From positions 1 through 47,728 of the forward strand of contig CAMAXI010000016.1 of assembly GCA_945862165.1 (NCBI GenBank): a DNA stretch of 47,728 nucleotides, read 5' to 3'. A model generated the notes under the pieces. It did not search any database and was not told the origin of the DNA. It saw only the letters and a list, made by a program, of their open reading frames with translations. This DNA comes from Chryseobacterium gleum. GTDB lineage: Bacteria; Bacteroidota; Bacteroidia; Flavobacteriales_D; Crocinitomicaceae. Below, one piece after another: positions 30,548 through 39,515 of the stretch (its first letter is position 1; every line of letters begins with the position of its first letter). The position numbers and the translations under genes were made by a program.

Positions 30548-32965
30548 TTATTTACTCGTATTAGCTAAAGAATTAATTATTTCTAAATTAAAAGTATCGT
30601 CATATTTAACAAAAGCATTGATTTTATGAGATACTGCTAAATATTTTTGTTTTTCAAAGTCTGCTGTCAGTCCTAGAAATACTGTTTCTTTGTTAAGATC
30701 ATTTCCTCTTTTAACCATTTGAAACATAGTTTGTTTGTAAATATGATGTGAATTTATATATAAATAATCTAAACCGACAATAAAAGGAGTGTAATGATTG
30801 TTGCCGACAACACCCATTATCACTGCAGCTAATACATCCGTTTCCTTTATTCTAATTTCAATAAATTCCCAAGTTTTATATTTTGATAGGATTTTAATAA
30901 TCTTTTTAGGATAATTAAAAAAGTTAAATGAAAAATTTGCGTTTTTTACATTCATAAATAATTCAAAATATTGTTCTGCTTGTTTGTCTGAAATCTCATT
31001 GTATTGTTTAATTTCAAATTTATCCAAATGTCTAACTACATATTGCTTTATATTATCGCGTTTCTTTTTTGAATTAATTAATGCCAATAATTCATCCACG
31101 TTGTTCCATTTAGGATTTTGCACAATATTAATATTAGGCATTCCAAATTTCACGTAACCATTATCTTCTAATTTAGTGATAATTGGTGAATTTTCCGCGA
31201 AATCACGAAAGATTACAGTAGTAGCGTTTTCTTGTTTTTTAATGGTATTAACATATTCAAATAATTTATCTATTGCTTCGTCAAAAGCTTCATGTTCTGG
31301 TTGGATATATAAAAAGTCTCCTTCCGCGAACATACATCCCATCGTTAGCGTCTTAGAACATAAATAATATGGGTCTTTTTTCCTTAATTCTTCGATACTT
31401 CTTGAAATATGTTCTGGGGATAGTAAATCGTCCTTATAGATTGCAACTGTAAAAAAGGTTGCTAAAACTAAATTGTTATGTTGGTCTTTTACCATTAAAT
31501 AATAAAAATCCCAATTTTCTTCTGGTTTATCGTTGTTTGAAAAAATTTCTTCCATACATTGCAATCCTTCATGTGAAAAATTACCTCTGTTTTCAAATTT
31601 TTCATCCCACTCAACAGGGTTAATATCTTTAATAGTTTTATAACTTTCTATTTTTAATATATTTTGCTGGGTATGTTCATTTTTATCCGCTTCACGCTTG
31701 TTATAATTAAAATTGAATTCTTTATATACGCGTTCAATTTGATCTTGTTCCTCCGCAATTGCCAATGGAAAATGATGCGCCATTGTATCCACAAATGCAT
31801 GAATATCTTCTTTTGTAACATGACGAGTTACAGTGAAACGAAGTCCCGATCGATCGTTTGGTACAGCTGGAAAAGTGGCGGTATTTACATAAAATCCTTC
31901 TCCTAAAATACGGTTTACAAAATTATGGGTTACTTTATTTAGTCCACCGCCGATGTAATAGATAGGCGAATTTGGAGCGGATAAATTCGGTAAATTTTTC
32001 TCTAAAAGTAGTTGGTCCATATAGGAAGTAAGGTCATGTAATTCTTGCTGATAGCGATAAATATCCGGAGATAAATGAATTTTTGCAGATGCAATTGCTG
32101 CACCGGCACTAGCAGGCGTTAAAGGGTGGGAATAACTATGAGGTCCACCGAAAATATCTACTTTGCGATACATTTCTTCATCATAAAATACTGCTGTACC
32201 TCCTACACATCCAAATCCTTTTGCCAAGGTAGAAACAACAATAACCCGTTTACTTACTCCTAGTCGGTCAAAAACATAGCCAGCACCATTTTTACCCGAC
32301 CAACTCATGCCGTGTGCATCATCGAAGTAGAGGTGAAGTTTGGGGTATTTGTCTAATAATTGTTGCAATCTATCCGTATCTGGAAAATCACCATGCATCG
32401 AATATACGCCATCTGCTAAGTACCAAACACGCTGATACTTATTAGATTCATCGCGTAAAATGGTTTCCAACATATCAAAATTAGAATGACGAATCATCTT
32501 GATTTCTGTACCTTGTAGCTTCGTGTTTTTAGCAGGGAATTGTACACTAAAATGCACCTGTTGATCGAGTACAATTAAGTCATCTGCTTTTATAACGGTT
32601 GCCAATACGGAGATATGTGCGGTTGAAGTAGAGGTATAGCACAATACTTTATTATTGTTAAATATTGCACTCATTAAATCTTCTAATTCACGGATATATT
32701 TAGGGCGCATAAATACCCTTCCCATGGAAAATTGCGTACCATATTTTTTCACTAATTCAATCGATCCTTCAGCAAGTAGCGGATGGGTTTCTAAGCCAAG
32801 ATAACCACATGTTCCGAAGTTCTTCAATTCTTTTCCTTTGATCGAAAACGATTTCCCATCAAAAAAATCTTCGTCTGAATTTATGTGTGTAAGTCCTTTG
32901 TTTTTGGAAGACGAGAATATCGTGTCGACTACATCCAGATAATTTGTATGGTTAATTTTTGCCAT
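30548..32965 (-). CDS. Alpha-oxoamine synthase fused to a GNAT/FemAB-type acyltransferase
   Basis: The 805-residue protein starts at MAKINHTNYLDVV. The open frame begins 12 codons earlier at TTG. Residues ~1-415 are a PLP-dependent oxoamine synthase (KBL, BioF, SPT and CqsA class): NFGTCGYLGLETHPLL, LYFDDAHGMSWSGKNGAGYV and STLAKGFGCVGG with the PLP lysine. Such enzymes join an acyl thioester to an amino acid. Residues ~450-800 look like a BioF2/FemAB-type GNAT acyltransferase (CSKTLTMGCMFAEGDFLYIQ, NHYTPFIVGLDYLYINSHHIYKQ, ending VFLGLTADFEKQKYLAVSHKI). One chain could thus make and N-acylate an aminoketone, as in sulfonolipid or sphingolipid synthesis. An autoinducer role (CqsA/LqsA-like) is the other option, given the kinase genes downstream. 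It heads the operon. Confidence 0.8.
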   Translation of the reverse strand: MAKINHTNYLDVVDTIFSSSKNKGLTHINSDEDFFDGKSFSIKGKELKNFGTCGYLGLETHPLLAEGSIELVKKYGTQFSMGRVFMRPKYIRELEDLMSAIFNNNKVLCYTSTSTAHISVLATVIKADDLIVLDQQVHFSVQFPAKNTKLQGTEIKMIRHSNFDMLETILRDESNKYQRVWYLADGVYSMHGDFPDTDRLQQLLDKYPKLHLYFDDAHGMSWSGKNGAGYVFDRLGVSKRVIVVSTLAKGFGCVGGTAVFYDEEMYRKVDIFGGPHSYSHPLTPASAGAAIASAKIHLSPDIYRYQQELHDLTSYMDQLLLEKNLPNLSAPNSPIYYIGGGLNKVTHNFVNRILGEGFYVNTATFPAVPNDRSGLRFTVTRHVTKEDIHAFVDTMAHHFPLAIAEEQDQIERVYKEFNFNYNKREADKNEHTQQNILKIESYKTIKDINPVEWDEKFENRGNFSHEGLQCMEEIFSNNDKPEENWDFYYLMVKDQHNNLVLATFFTVAIYKDDLLSPEHISRSIEELRKKDPYYLCSKTLTMGCMFAEGDFLYIQPEHEAFDEAIDKLFEYVNTIKKQENATTVIFRDFAENSPIITKLEDNGYVKFGMPNINIVQNPKWNNVDELLALINSKKKRDNIKQYVVRHLDKFEIKQYNEISDKQAEQYFELFMNVKNANFSFNFFNYPKKIIKILSKYKTWEFIEIRIKETDVLAAVIMGVVGNNHYTPFIVGLDYLYINSHHIYKQTMFQMVKRGNDLNKETVFLGLTADFEKQKYLAVSHKINAFVKYDDTFNLEIINSLANTSK

Positions 32966-33026
32966 AATAGTTGTTTTAAGTTGAAATTCAATACTATCCA
33001 AATTAGCAATTTAATTTAGAAACAGG

Positions 33027-33040
33027 TATAAGTACTTATA
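33027..33040. promoter_or_regulatory. 14-bp perfect palindrome upstream of the synthase operon
   Basis: TATAAGTACTTATA is self-complementary. It lies between the synthase start and the paired operators, in the zone where the promoter should be. It may be a second regulator site, or chance in AT-rich DNA. Confidence 0.4.
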
Positions 33041-33042
33041 AA

Positions 33043-33084
33043 AACACGTGTATTCACGTGTTAAAACACGTGTGTATACGTGTT
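33043..33084. promoter_or_regulatory. Paired AACACGTG operator sites upstream of the synthase operon
   Basis: The first site, AACACGTGTATTCACGTGTT (33043-33062), is a perfect inverted repeat with 8-base arms and a 4-base spacer. The second, AACACGTGTGTATACGTGTT (33065-33084), differs in one arm base. Left arms start 22 bases apart. The sites lie 78-119 bases upstream of the synthase ATG. The same pair is found at 27230-27271. Confidence 0.75.
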
Positions 33085-33264
33085 ATTAGGATGTTTTATT
33101 AGATTTTTTTATAGAACGAATTAATGGTAGTTAAAAAGAAGGTTAAAAAGATTAGTGAAAAATTTATAAACAGGTAGAAACACGCTAAAAGGATTCAAAA
33201 AAAGACTGGAAATTTGAAAAATTATATGGATAACTTTTTTGATTTTAGTAATAAACACATTAAA

Positions 33265-33627
33265 ATGATGAATTTAAAATTACCTTTTTTTCTATTTTTT
33301 GTTGGTATCCTCTTGGTTTCAATAGATTCTTATGCGAGTGCAGAAAGTCAAACCGTGGTATTAAATGTTTACGGCGGTAAAGGTTGTACTGCTACCATTG
33401 AAACTTTGGCTTCCACGTTTGAAAACGTTTCATCTGCTTCTTTTAATGCAACGCTTCATACACTTACATTGGTTGTACTTCCCGCATTTGACGCAAATGA
33501 TTTATATTTTTTATTAGCATCAAAAGGGTTTGATGCAGGAAATGTCCGTGCAAAAGAGGATATATATAATCAATTATCTGCCGATTGCACATATGTGCGT
33601 ATGCAGGATGAAGTAGTTAGGGATTAA
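33265..33627 (+). CDS. Small secreted protein, 120 residues
   Basis: A signal peptide (MMNLKLPFFLFFVGILLVSIDSYA) is followed by about 95 residues (TVVLNVYGGKGCTATIETLA, TLTLVVLPAFDANDLYFLLA, SKGFDAGNVRAKED). These have the alternating strand-helix layout of ferredoxin-like, heavy-metal-associated-type domains, but without a CxxC metal site. The frame opens further up at TTG 33214. ATG 33265 is chosen because it gives a clean signal peptide. It is divergent from the synthase operon and could share its operator region. The function is unknown. Confidence 0.6.
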   Translation: MMNLKLPFFLFFVGILLVSIDSYASAESQTVVLNVYGGKGCTATIETLASTFENVSSASFNATLHTLTLVVLPAFDANDLYFLLASKGFDAGNVRAKEDIYNQLSADCTYVRMQDEVVRD

Positions 33628-33735
33628 AGGGATTAATTTTTTAGTATGTCATTAAAATACAGGGGTATAGTTGAAATGTCTGTATGTATATGGTAAGTTA
33701 ATTTTGAAAGATAGCAACTTGTAATAATAAAAATA

Positions 33736-36700
33736 ATGCAAATTATTAAACAGTTTTTAAGGTGTAAATTTACTATAGCAATGCTCATGGTTTGTGTTAC
33801 TATACATGTAGCAAAAGGACAAACAACAGTTACTATTGGGAATGGAACTTCTACAGATTACTCTAATCCATTTGAAACGTATTTTAATTATGGATGGAGT
33901 AGTCAATTGTATTTAAAAAGTGAAATTGGTGCTTCAGGTTCGATAAGTGCGATTGGGTATTATGTTTCAAACTCAGGTCCAACCTATACACTGGACAATC
34001 AAAAAATATATGTAAGGCATTCTAGCTTAGCTAGTTTTGCTGATAAATATTATCCGACAACTACTGGTTTTACCCTGGTGTATTCAGGGAGTATCACTTT
34101 TGGTGCAAGTGGCTGGAAAACTGTTGTTTTTAATACACCATTTGCATATAATGGGGTAGATAATTTGGAAATTATGGTGGAGAGTAGGGATGGCTCTACT
34201 TTTACGAGTGCGATACAATCCAGATATACAAGTCAAGCAGGTGGATCTATTTACAGAACGAAGTATGATTATAACGATTATAGTTTTCCAACCACCTATC
34301 AAGCAGGTGGAAGAGTTCAACATTATTCTAACGTTCAATTTACCATAAATACATGTACTTATACTGGCGGGACTGCTAGCGCAAGTGCATCCACCGTGTG
34401 TTCAGGAGGTAGTTCGACCTTATCTTTGACAGGAAATAGCGGTACGCCAATTCAGTGGCAGTCATCTACAGATAATATCACTTTTACAGATGTTTTAGGT
34501 GAGACAAGTGCGTCGTACGCAGCAAGTAACTTAACTGCAAGCAAATATTATCGTGCAAAAATTGGGTCAGGGTCATGTATTGTTTATTCTACAAGTACAT
34601 TGGTTACGGTCAATTCTAACCCGACTGCTGATGCAGGATCAGCATTAACAGCAATTTGTCAGAGTGGAACAACTTCAGCAATGGGAGGAAGTATTGGAGG
34701 AGGAGCGACTTCAGGATCTTGGACTGGTGGAGCAGGTACGTGGACAAATGCGACTAATCCATCTATTGCAACCTATACCGCAAGTGCAACAGAGACCGGT
34801 ACTATTACTTTGACACTTACAACCAGTGGAGGAAATTGTGGAACTACTACAGCTACGAAAACATTGATTATCAATTCAAATCCTACTCAAAACACCACAA
34901 CGCCCTCAAATGTGAACGTTTGTCGTGGAGAAACCGTACTATTTACTAGTTCCACATTAGGTAGTAATGAAACGATTCAGTGGCAAGAATCATCAGATAA
35001 CGCAACATTTACAAATTTATCTGGAGAAACAAATCTTACCTACAGAGCTGAAAATATTACATCAAGTAAGTATATTCGTTCTGTATTAAGTCTAGGTACA
35101 TGTTCATACACAGGCACATCACATACCATTACAGTATTATCCTCGCCAACTAGTCTTACACTAACGGCTGGTAAGGTTTCTATTGCAAGTGGTGAGAGTT
35201 CTACATTAATAGCTAGCGGAGCAACCAATTACACTTGGGATCATAATTTAGGAAATGTAGCAAGCGTGTCAGTTAGCCCAACAGGAACTACAACATACAC
35301 CGTTACAGGAAACAATGGAAATTCGTGTACAGAAACAGCTACTATCACAATTACTGTAAATGGTACAACTTCGTCTATCAATACAGTTCAAGTTGGGACA
35401 CTTGGTAACGGAACAGATTATTCCAATCCATTTCAAACTTATTTCAATTTTGGTTGGAGTACACAATTGTATTTAGCGAGTGAACTTAATAAAACAGGGA
35501 AAATTACTTCCTTGGCCTATTATGTAAATAATTCAGGTGGTTCGTATACCTTAGATAATCAGAAAGTGTATGTAAGACATACAGCTTTATCCAGTTATAC
35601 AGATAATTTACATCCAGGTAATTCAGGATTTACGCTAGTATATGAAGGTAGCATTACATTTGGTGCGAGCGGTTGGAACACGATTCCATTTTCTACTGCA
35701 TTTGATTATAATGGAACTGATAATTTAGAAGTGTTAATTGAAAGTAGAGATGCTAGTACATTTACAAGTGCAATACAAACACGTTACACCAACCAATCTG
35801 GAACATCTATTTACAGAACAAAATACTACTATGATAATGATAATTTTCCAAGTTTAACCGCTAGTGGTTTGAAAATTCATCATTTTTCAACGGCGCAGTT
35901 TACCATAAACACTTGTACAATTACCGCAGGAACTGTTACAGCGAATGTTAGTTCAGTTTGTTCTGGAGGAAATGTTACTCTCCAAGTAAACAATCAAACA
36001 GCAGGGCAAAATATTCAGTGGCAATTTTCTTCGGATGATGTAACGTATACGGATATTTCCAATCAAACAGCATCGACTTATAACGCGACGAATGTTGCAT
36101 CAGCAGGATATTACCGAGTGAAAGTTGGTAGTGGGACATGCATTTTAAATAGTGCAGGGATTAGCATAGGAGTGTTAGTTGCACCAAACCCAGGAACCAT
36201 TAGTGCCGATAAAGATTCCATTTGTCAATATGAAAAGGTTAATCTTTCGTTAACTGGACAAGATGCTAACAGTGTTTTACAATGGCAAGTTTCAATAGAT
36301 GGGTCAACTTTTACAAATCTTAATGGTAAAACAATTTCAACATTATTGACCGATGAACTTCCTTCAACAACTTATTTTAGAGTATCTGTTTCGAATACAA
36401 GTTGTACCTCATTTTCTGCAAATAAATTGATAACTATAAGTTGTCCAACAGTATCATCTTTCAATGCAACAACTGGAAAGGGTAGTCTACATGTTGATAT
36501 TTCTACAATTCAGGATAAAGTCGGTCCGTTTCATTACATTATTTCATCTTATCCAATTGATAATTTAAAAGATCAATTTGCCTACTTAAGAGATTCAGTG
36601 TTTGTAGGTGACACGTCACATATTGATAGTACACGTTTTTTTACTGGAAATATAAGTACGACATCCTATAATTTCAACAATTTAGACATGGGAGAATATT

Positions 36701-38466
36701 ATACGAGTGTTTTTGACTCAAGGGGTATTTGCTTGTTTGATTCTAAAAATTTAGTATTGCCAACAATGCCTTTTACTGAATTAGAAGGTGTTCAAACAGG
36801 TACTCGTTCGATTACTTCCATAGAAGATAATGCAAAAGGCACATTAGATTTATTAATAAATAATCAAACACAATCAGAAATAAAATTTACAGTTAATGAA
36901 ATACAAAATGATCAATATTTTGGATTTTTACCATCTGAGGCGACGCTACAAAATAAGAACAGTATTCAAAATGGATTTGCGATTGAAAACTCTAAATTAT
37001 ATTTAATAATAGATGGAAATAAAACAGAGGGTTCTATACAAATTACTCCAAATTCTACTTTGAGTCTAAAACAGAATGGAAATTTATTAGAGTATTATGA
37101 TGGCACAACAATTTTAAAACAAACACCTTTACCACAAGCTTATTCATGGAAAACCTCCTTTGTGTTTAACGCTTCAAATTCAAGTCTAGAATTTCTTCCT
37201 CACCGATATCTATTTGGAATTCCATTTATTATTAATCATTCAATTACAGATAATACTTGTGATAAAGCTTTGGTAAATCTTACGGTAAGTTATCCAACTA
37301 CTACAAGTCAATATCCTACAAGCGTTTACTTATATGACTCAAAAAATATAAAAATAGGGACTGAAAATCAAACTTATTATGAATCACTACCAATTGGAAT
37401 TTACTATTTGAAAGGTACTGCATACGAATTACAACATTTTGGAGATAAAGAGCTTATTGAAATTAACAATATTGTATATGCAGGGTTAAAGGTCAAATGG
37501 GAAAAGAGTATTAACAATACAAGTAATGATGCAAATGGAGGTGATGTTTATTGGACAAAATATTTTAACCAAAGCGATATAATTAAATATACTTTAGCAA
37601 AATCTTCAAATAAATTAGACGAATTTTCAAATGAAGGATGGTTTTCATTTGTACCAAAATTAAATGGATTAGGAAATTATCATAAAATTGAGTTAGTTGA
37701 AAATCCAATTATAGGTTTAACTAATGCCCAATTTAATATATATTTTTATCCTAAATCTAACAGATGTGAGATTAATATAGGTGGTCAATCAGAATATTTA
37801 TTTTATAAGGACAACACTCCAATTTTAGTACGAAGAAAAAAAAGTGATTTAAAACAAAATGAAACTACTTTTTATTTTTCAGGAGGTATTTCTGCTGAAA
37901 TAACAACAACTGCTAAAATTAATTCCCTTTCAATATCCCCATATATCAACAGTAAAGGTTCCGGCTTCATGGATTTTATTTCCAGTTTTGGATGTGAAGA
38001 AAGTCAAGTTAATTATGCTAAATTAAAATATGAATTAGATGGATATTATAACACTTTTAACAATAATATCAATTTTGTTTTCAATCAAGAATATAATTCC
38101 TCGGTTTTAAATTTCAAAATATTCAACAAAAAAAATCAATTAGTTAGTACACAATCAGATTATATATCCATGCCTATTACTCATGGCGATAATTATATTT
38201 CGATACCAATTTCAAATTTAATTCGCACATCTTGTATTCCAAATGGATTTTATTATTTGGAAACAATGAATGATAAAAAAGAAAAAATGTACTTACGTTT
38301 CATTTTAGACATTGAATCAAACCCATGTAGTAATATTTGGAATCCAGGTGATCAACCTAGACCAATTGATAATCCATCAAGTTCATATGGAAATATATAT
38401 ATCACAGAACCTTATAGTCCTATATGGTACAATTATAACACGAAAATCCAAACATATAATTTTTAA
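33736..38466 (+). CDS. Large secreted protein with duplicated module and Ig-like repeats
   Basis: The 1576 residues start with a signal peptide (to about residue 29, VAKGQ). A ~180-residue module (GNGTSTDYSNPFETYFNYGW, TLDNQKIYVRHSSLASF, SITFGASGWKTVVF, NLEIMVESRDGSTFTSAI) occurs at about 30-207 and again at about 550-727, at roughly 65% identity by eye. Each is followed by Ig/PKD-like repeats (IQWQSSTDNITFTDV and similar, with spaced Cys). The C-terminal ~650 residues have no familiar fold. No T9SS sorting domain is seen at the C-terminus. It is probably a cell-surface or adhesive protein. It opens a plus-strand run of secreted proteins and ends 2 bases before the OmpH-like gene. Confidence 0.85.
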   Translation: MQIIKQFLRCKFTIAMLMVCVTIHVAKGQTTVTIGNGTSTDYSNPFETYFNYGWSSQLYLKSEIGASGSISAIGYYVSNSGPTYTLDNQKIYVRHSSLASFADKYYPTTTGFTLVYSGSITFGASGWKTVVFNTPFAYNGVDNLEIMVESRDGSTFTSAIQSRYTSQAGGSIYRTKYDYNDYSFPTTYQAGGRVQHYSNVQFTINTCTYTGGTASASASTVCSGGSSTLSLTGNSGTPIQWQSSTDNITFTDVLGETSASYAASNLTASKYYRAKIGSGSCIVYSTSTLVTVNSNPTADAGSALTAICQSGTTSAMGGSIGGGATSGSWTGGAGTWTNATNPSIATYTASATETGTITLTLTTSGGNCGTTTATKTLIINSNPTQNTTTPSNVNVCRGETVLFTSSTLGSNETIQWQESSDNATFTNLSGETNLTYRAENITSSKYIRSVLSLGTCSYTGTSHTITVLSSPTSLTLTAGKVSIASGESSTLIASGATNYTWDHNLGNVASVSVSPTGTTTYTVTGNNGNSCTETATITITVNGTTSSINTVQVGTLGNGTDYSNPFQTYFNFGWSTQLYLASELNKTGKITSLAYYVNNSGGSYTLDNQKVYVRHTALSSYTDNLHPGNSGFTLVYEGSITFGASGWNTIPFSTAFDYNGTDNLEVLIESRDASTFTSAIQTRYTNQSGTSIYRTKYYYDNDNFPSLTASGLKIHHFSTAQFTINTCTITAGTVTANVSSVCSGGNVTLQVNNQTAGQNIQWQFSSDDVTYTDISNQTASTYNATNVASAGYYRVKVGSGTCILNSAGISIGVLVAPNPGTISADKDSICQYEKVNLSLTGQDANSVLQWQVSIDGSTFTNLNGKTISTLLTDELPSTTYFRVSVSNTSCTSFSANKLITISCPTVSSFNATTGKGSLHVDISTIQDKVGPFHYIISSYPIDNLKDQFAYLRDSVFVGDTSHIDSTRFFTGNISTTSYNFNNLDMGEYYTSVFDSRGICLFDSKNLVLPTMPFTELEGVQTGTRSITSIEDNAKGTLDLLINNQTQSEIKFTVNEIQNDQYFGFLPSEATLQNKNSIQNGFAIENSKLYLIIDGNKTEGSIQITPNSTLSLKQNGNLLEYYDGTTILKQTPLPQAYSWKTSFVFNASNSSLEFLPHRYLFGIPFIINHSITDNTCDKALVNLTVSYPTTTSQYPTSVYLYDSKNIKIGTENQTYYESLPIGIYYLKGTAYELQHFGDKELIEINNIVYAGLKVKWEKSINNTSNDANGGDVYWTKYFNQSDIIKYTLAKSSNKLDEFSNEGWFSFVPKLNGLGNYHKIELVENPIIGLTNAQFNIYFYPKSNRCEINIGGQSEYLFYKDNTPILVRRKKSDLKQNETTFYFSGGISAEITTTAKINSLSISPYINSKGSGFMDFISSFGCEESQVNYAKLKYELDGYYNTFNNNINFVFNQEYNSSVLNFKIFNKKNQLVSTQSDYISMPITHGDNYISIPISNLIRTSCIPNGFYYLETMNDKKEKMYLRFILDIESNPCSNIWNPGDQPRPIDNPSSSYGNIYITEPYSPIWYNYNTKIQTYNF

Positions 38467-38468
38467 CT

Positions 38469-38972
38469 ATGAAAAATCAAATTTTTAAATTCTCAAGCAT
38501 AATATTTTCAGTTTCTGCTTTAACATTAGCGATACTAACATTTACTAATAATAAAAAAATAGCTCATTTCAATTATAATGAGGTGTATAATAATTGTTCA
38601 TTAAAAAAACGTTTAGAAAAGGACTTAATGAAAATAACAAATGTGAGAAAATCCGAAATGGATAGTTTACAATTAGAATTATCCTTTATTTCTGAGAAAA
38701 TACAAAAAGGAACAGCTATAGCATTTGAGATTGTAAAATATAAAGAATTAGAAAATCGATATCTTACGTTTAAACAAAGATATGAAGAAGAAAATATTCA
38801 TTTAAAAGAAACCTATTTTACACAAATTAGACAAGAAATAAATGATAGAGCAAAGGAATTTGCTAAAGATAATGGCTATGACTATTTATTTTCTGCTGTA
38901 GGGGATGGCTCTTTACTCTATGCTGGAGAAAGTGATGATATAACAAAAGATTTTCAATTATATATCAAATAA
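38469..38972 (+). CDS. OmpH/Skp-like periplasmic chaperone
   Basis: The 167-residue protein has an N-terminal membrane or signal segment (FSSIIFSVSALTLAILTF), then KIAHFNYNEVYNNCSLKKRLEKDLM, a long coiled-coil helix pair (VRKSEMDSLQLELSFISEKI, TFKQRYEEENIHLKETYF) and the C-terminal strand ANDNGYDYLFS-like motif AKDNGYDYLFSAVGDGSLLY. Skp-type chaperones hold unfolded outer-membrane proteins in the periplasm. Here it is sandwiched between two giant secreted proteins, so it may be a dedicated chaperone for them (inference). Confidence 0.85.
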   Translation: MKNQIFKFSSIIFSVSALTLAILTFTNNKKIAHFNYNEVYNNCSLKKRLEKDLMKITNVRKSEMDSLQLELSFISEKIQKGTAIAFEIVKYKELENRYLTFKQRYEEENIHLKETYFTQIRQEINDRAKEFAKDNGYDYLFSAVGDGSLLYAGESDDITKDFQLYIK

Positions 38973-38978
38973 ATAGCA

Positions 38979-39515
38979 ATGCGAATTTTTATCTATTTGA
39001 TTTTTTGTCTGATTTTTTTCTCTTGTAATGAAAAAAAACATGAGTTTAAATCGGTGAAAGAAATGAATAATTATTTAAATGATGTAGACAATGGATTTAT
39101 AGCTTTTGAAAAAACACATGATTTAATTTTTGAAGCAAAGTTAGTGCCTTCAATTTATGGGGATAAACATGAACAATACACTATTCATTTGCGATTAAGT
39201 AGGGAAAATGCTTTAAGTGTTTTGGAAATCGGCAATGTTAACAAGCAGGAAATAATAGCTAGAGAAGCTCATCTTTCTTTTGAAATATTATCTGACGTTT
39301 ATTTAGAGAGTCAATCTCAAGAAATTAAACCAGAATTTAGTCATTATGAAAGAAATTATGGATTGAAACCATCAATAGATCTTTTCTTTTATTTTCCAAA
39401 GTTTGAAATAAAAGAGGATGTTTTTTTTAATTACAGAGATAAATTATTTGGTCAAGGTTTAATTAAAATAAAGTTTAAAAAAGAATTATTTACTAGTTTT
39501 TATGTTCATGAATAA
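38979..39515 (+). CDS. Lipoprotein, 178 residues
   Basis: The signal MRIFIYLIFCLIFFSCNEKKHEFK has a lipobox ending at Cys16. The mature part includes KEMNNYLNDVDNGFIAFEKTHDLIFEAKLVP and RNYGLKPSIDLFFYFPKFEIKED. The family is unknown. It lies 6 bases after the OmpH-like gene and its end overlaps the giant RHS-like gene by 14 bases, so it is part of the same transcript and perhaps the same surface complex. Confidence 0.75.
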   Translation: MRIFIYLIFCLIFFSCNEKKHEFKSVKEMNNYLNDVDNGFIAFEKTHDLIFEAKLVPSIYGDKHEQYTIHLRLSRENALSVLEIGNVNKQEIIAREAHLSFEILSDVYLESQSQEIKPEFSHYERNYGLKPSIDLFFYFPKFEIKEDVFFNYRDKLFGQGLIKIKFKKELFTSFYVHE

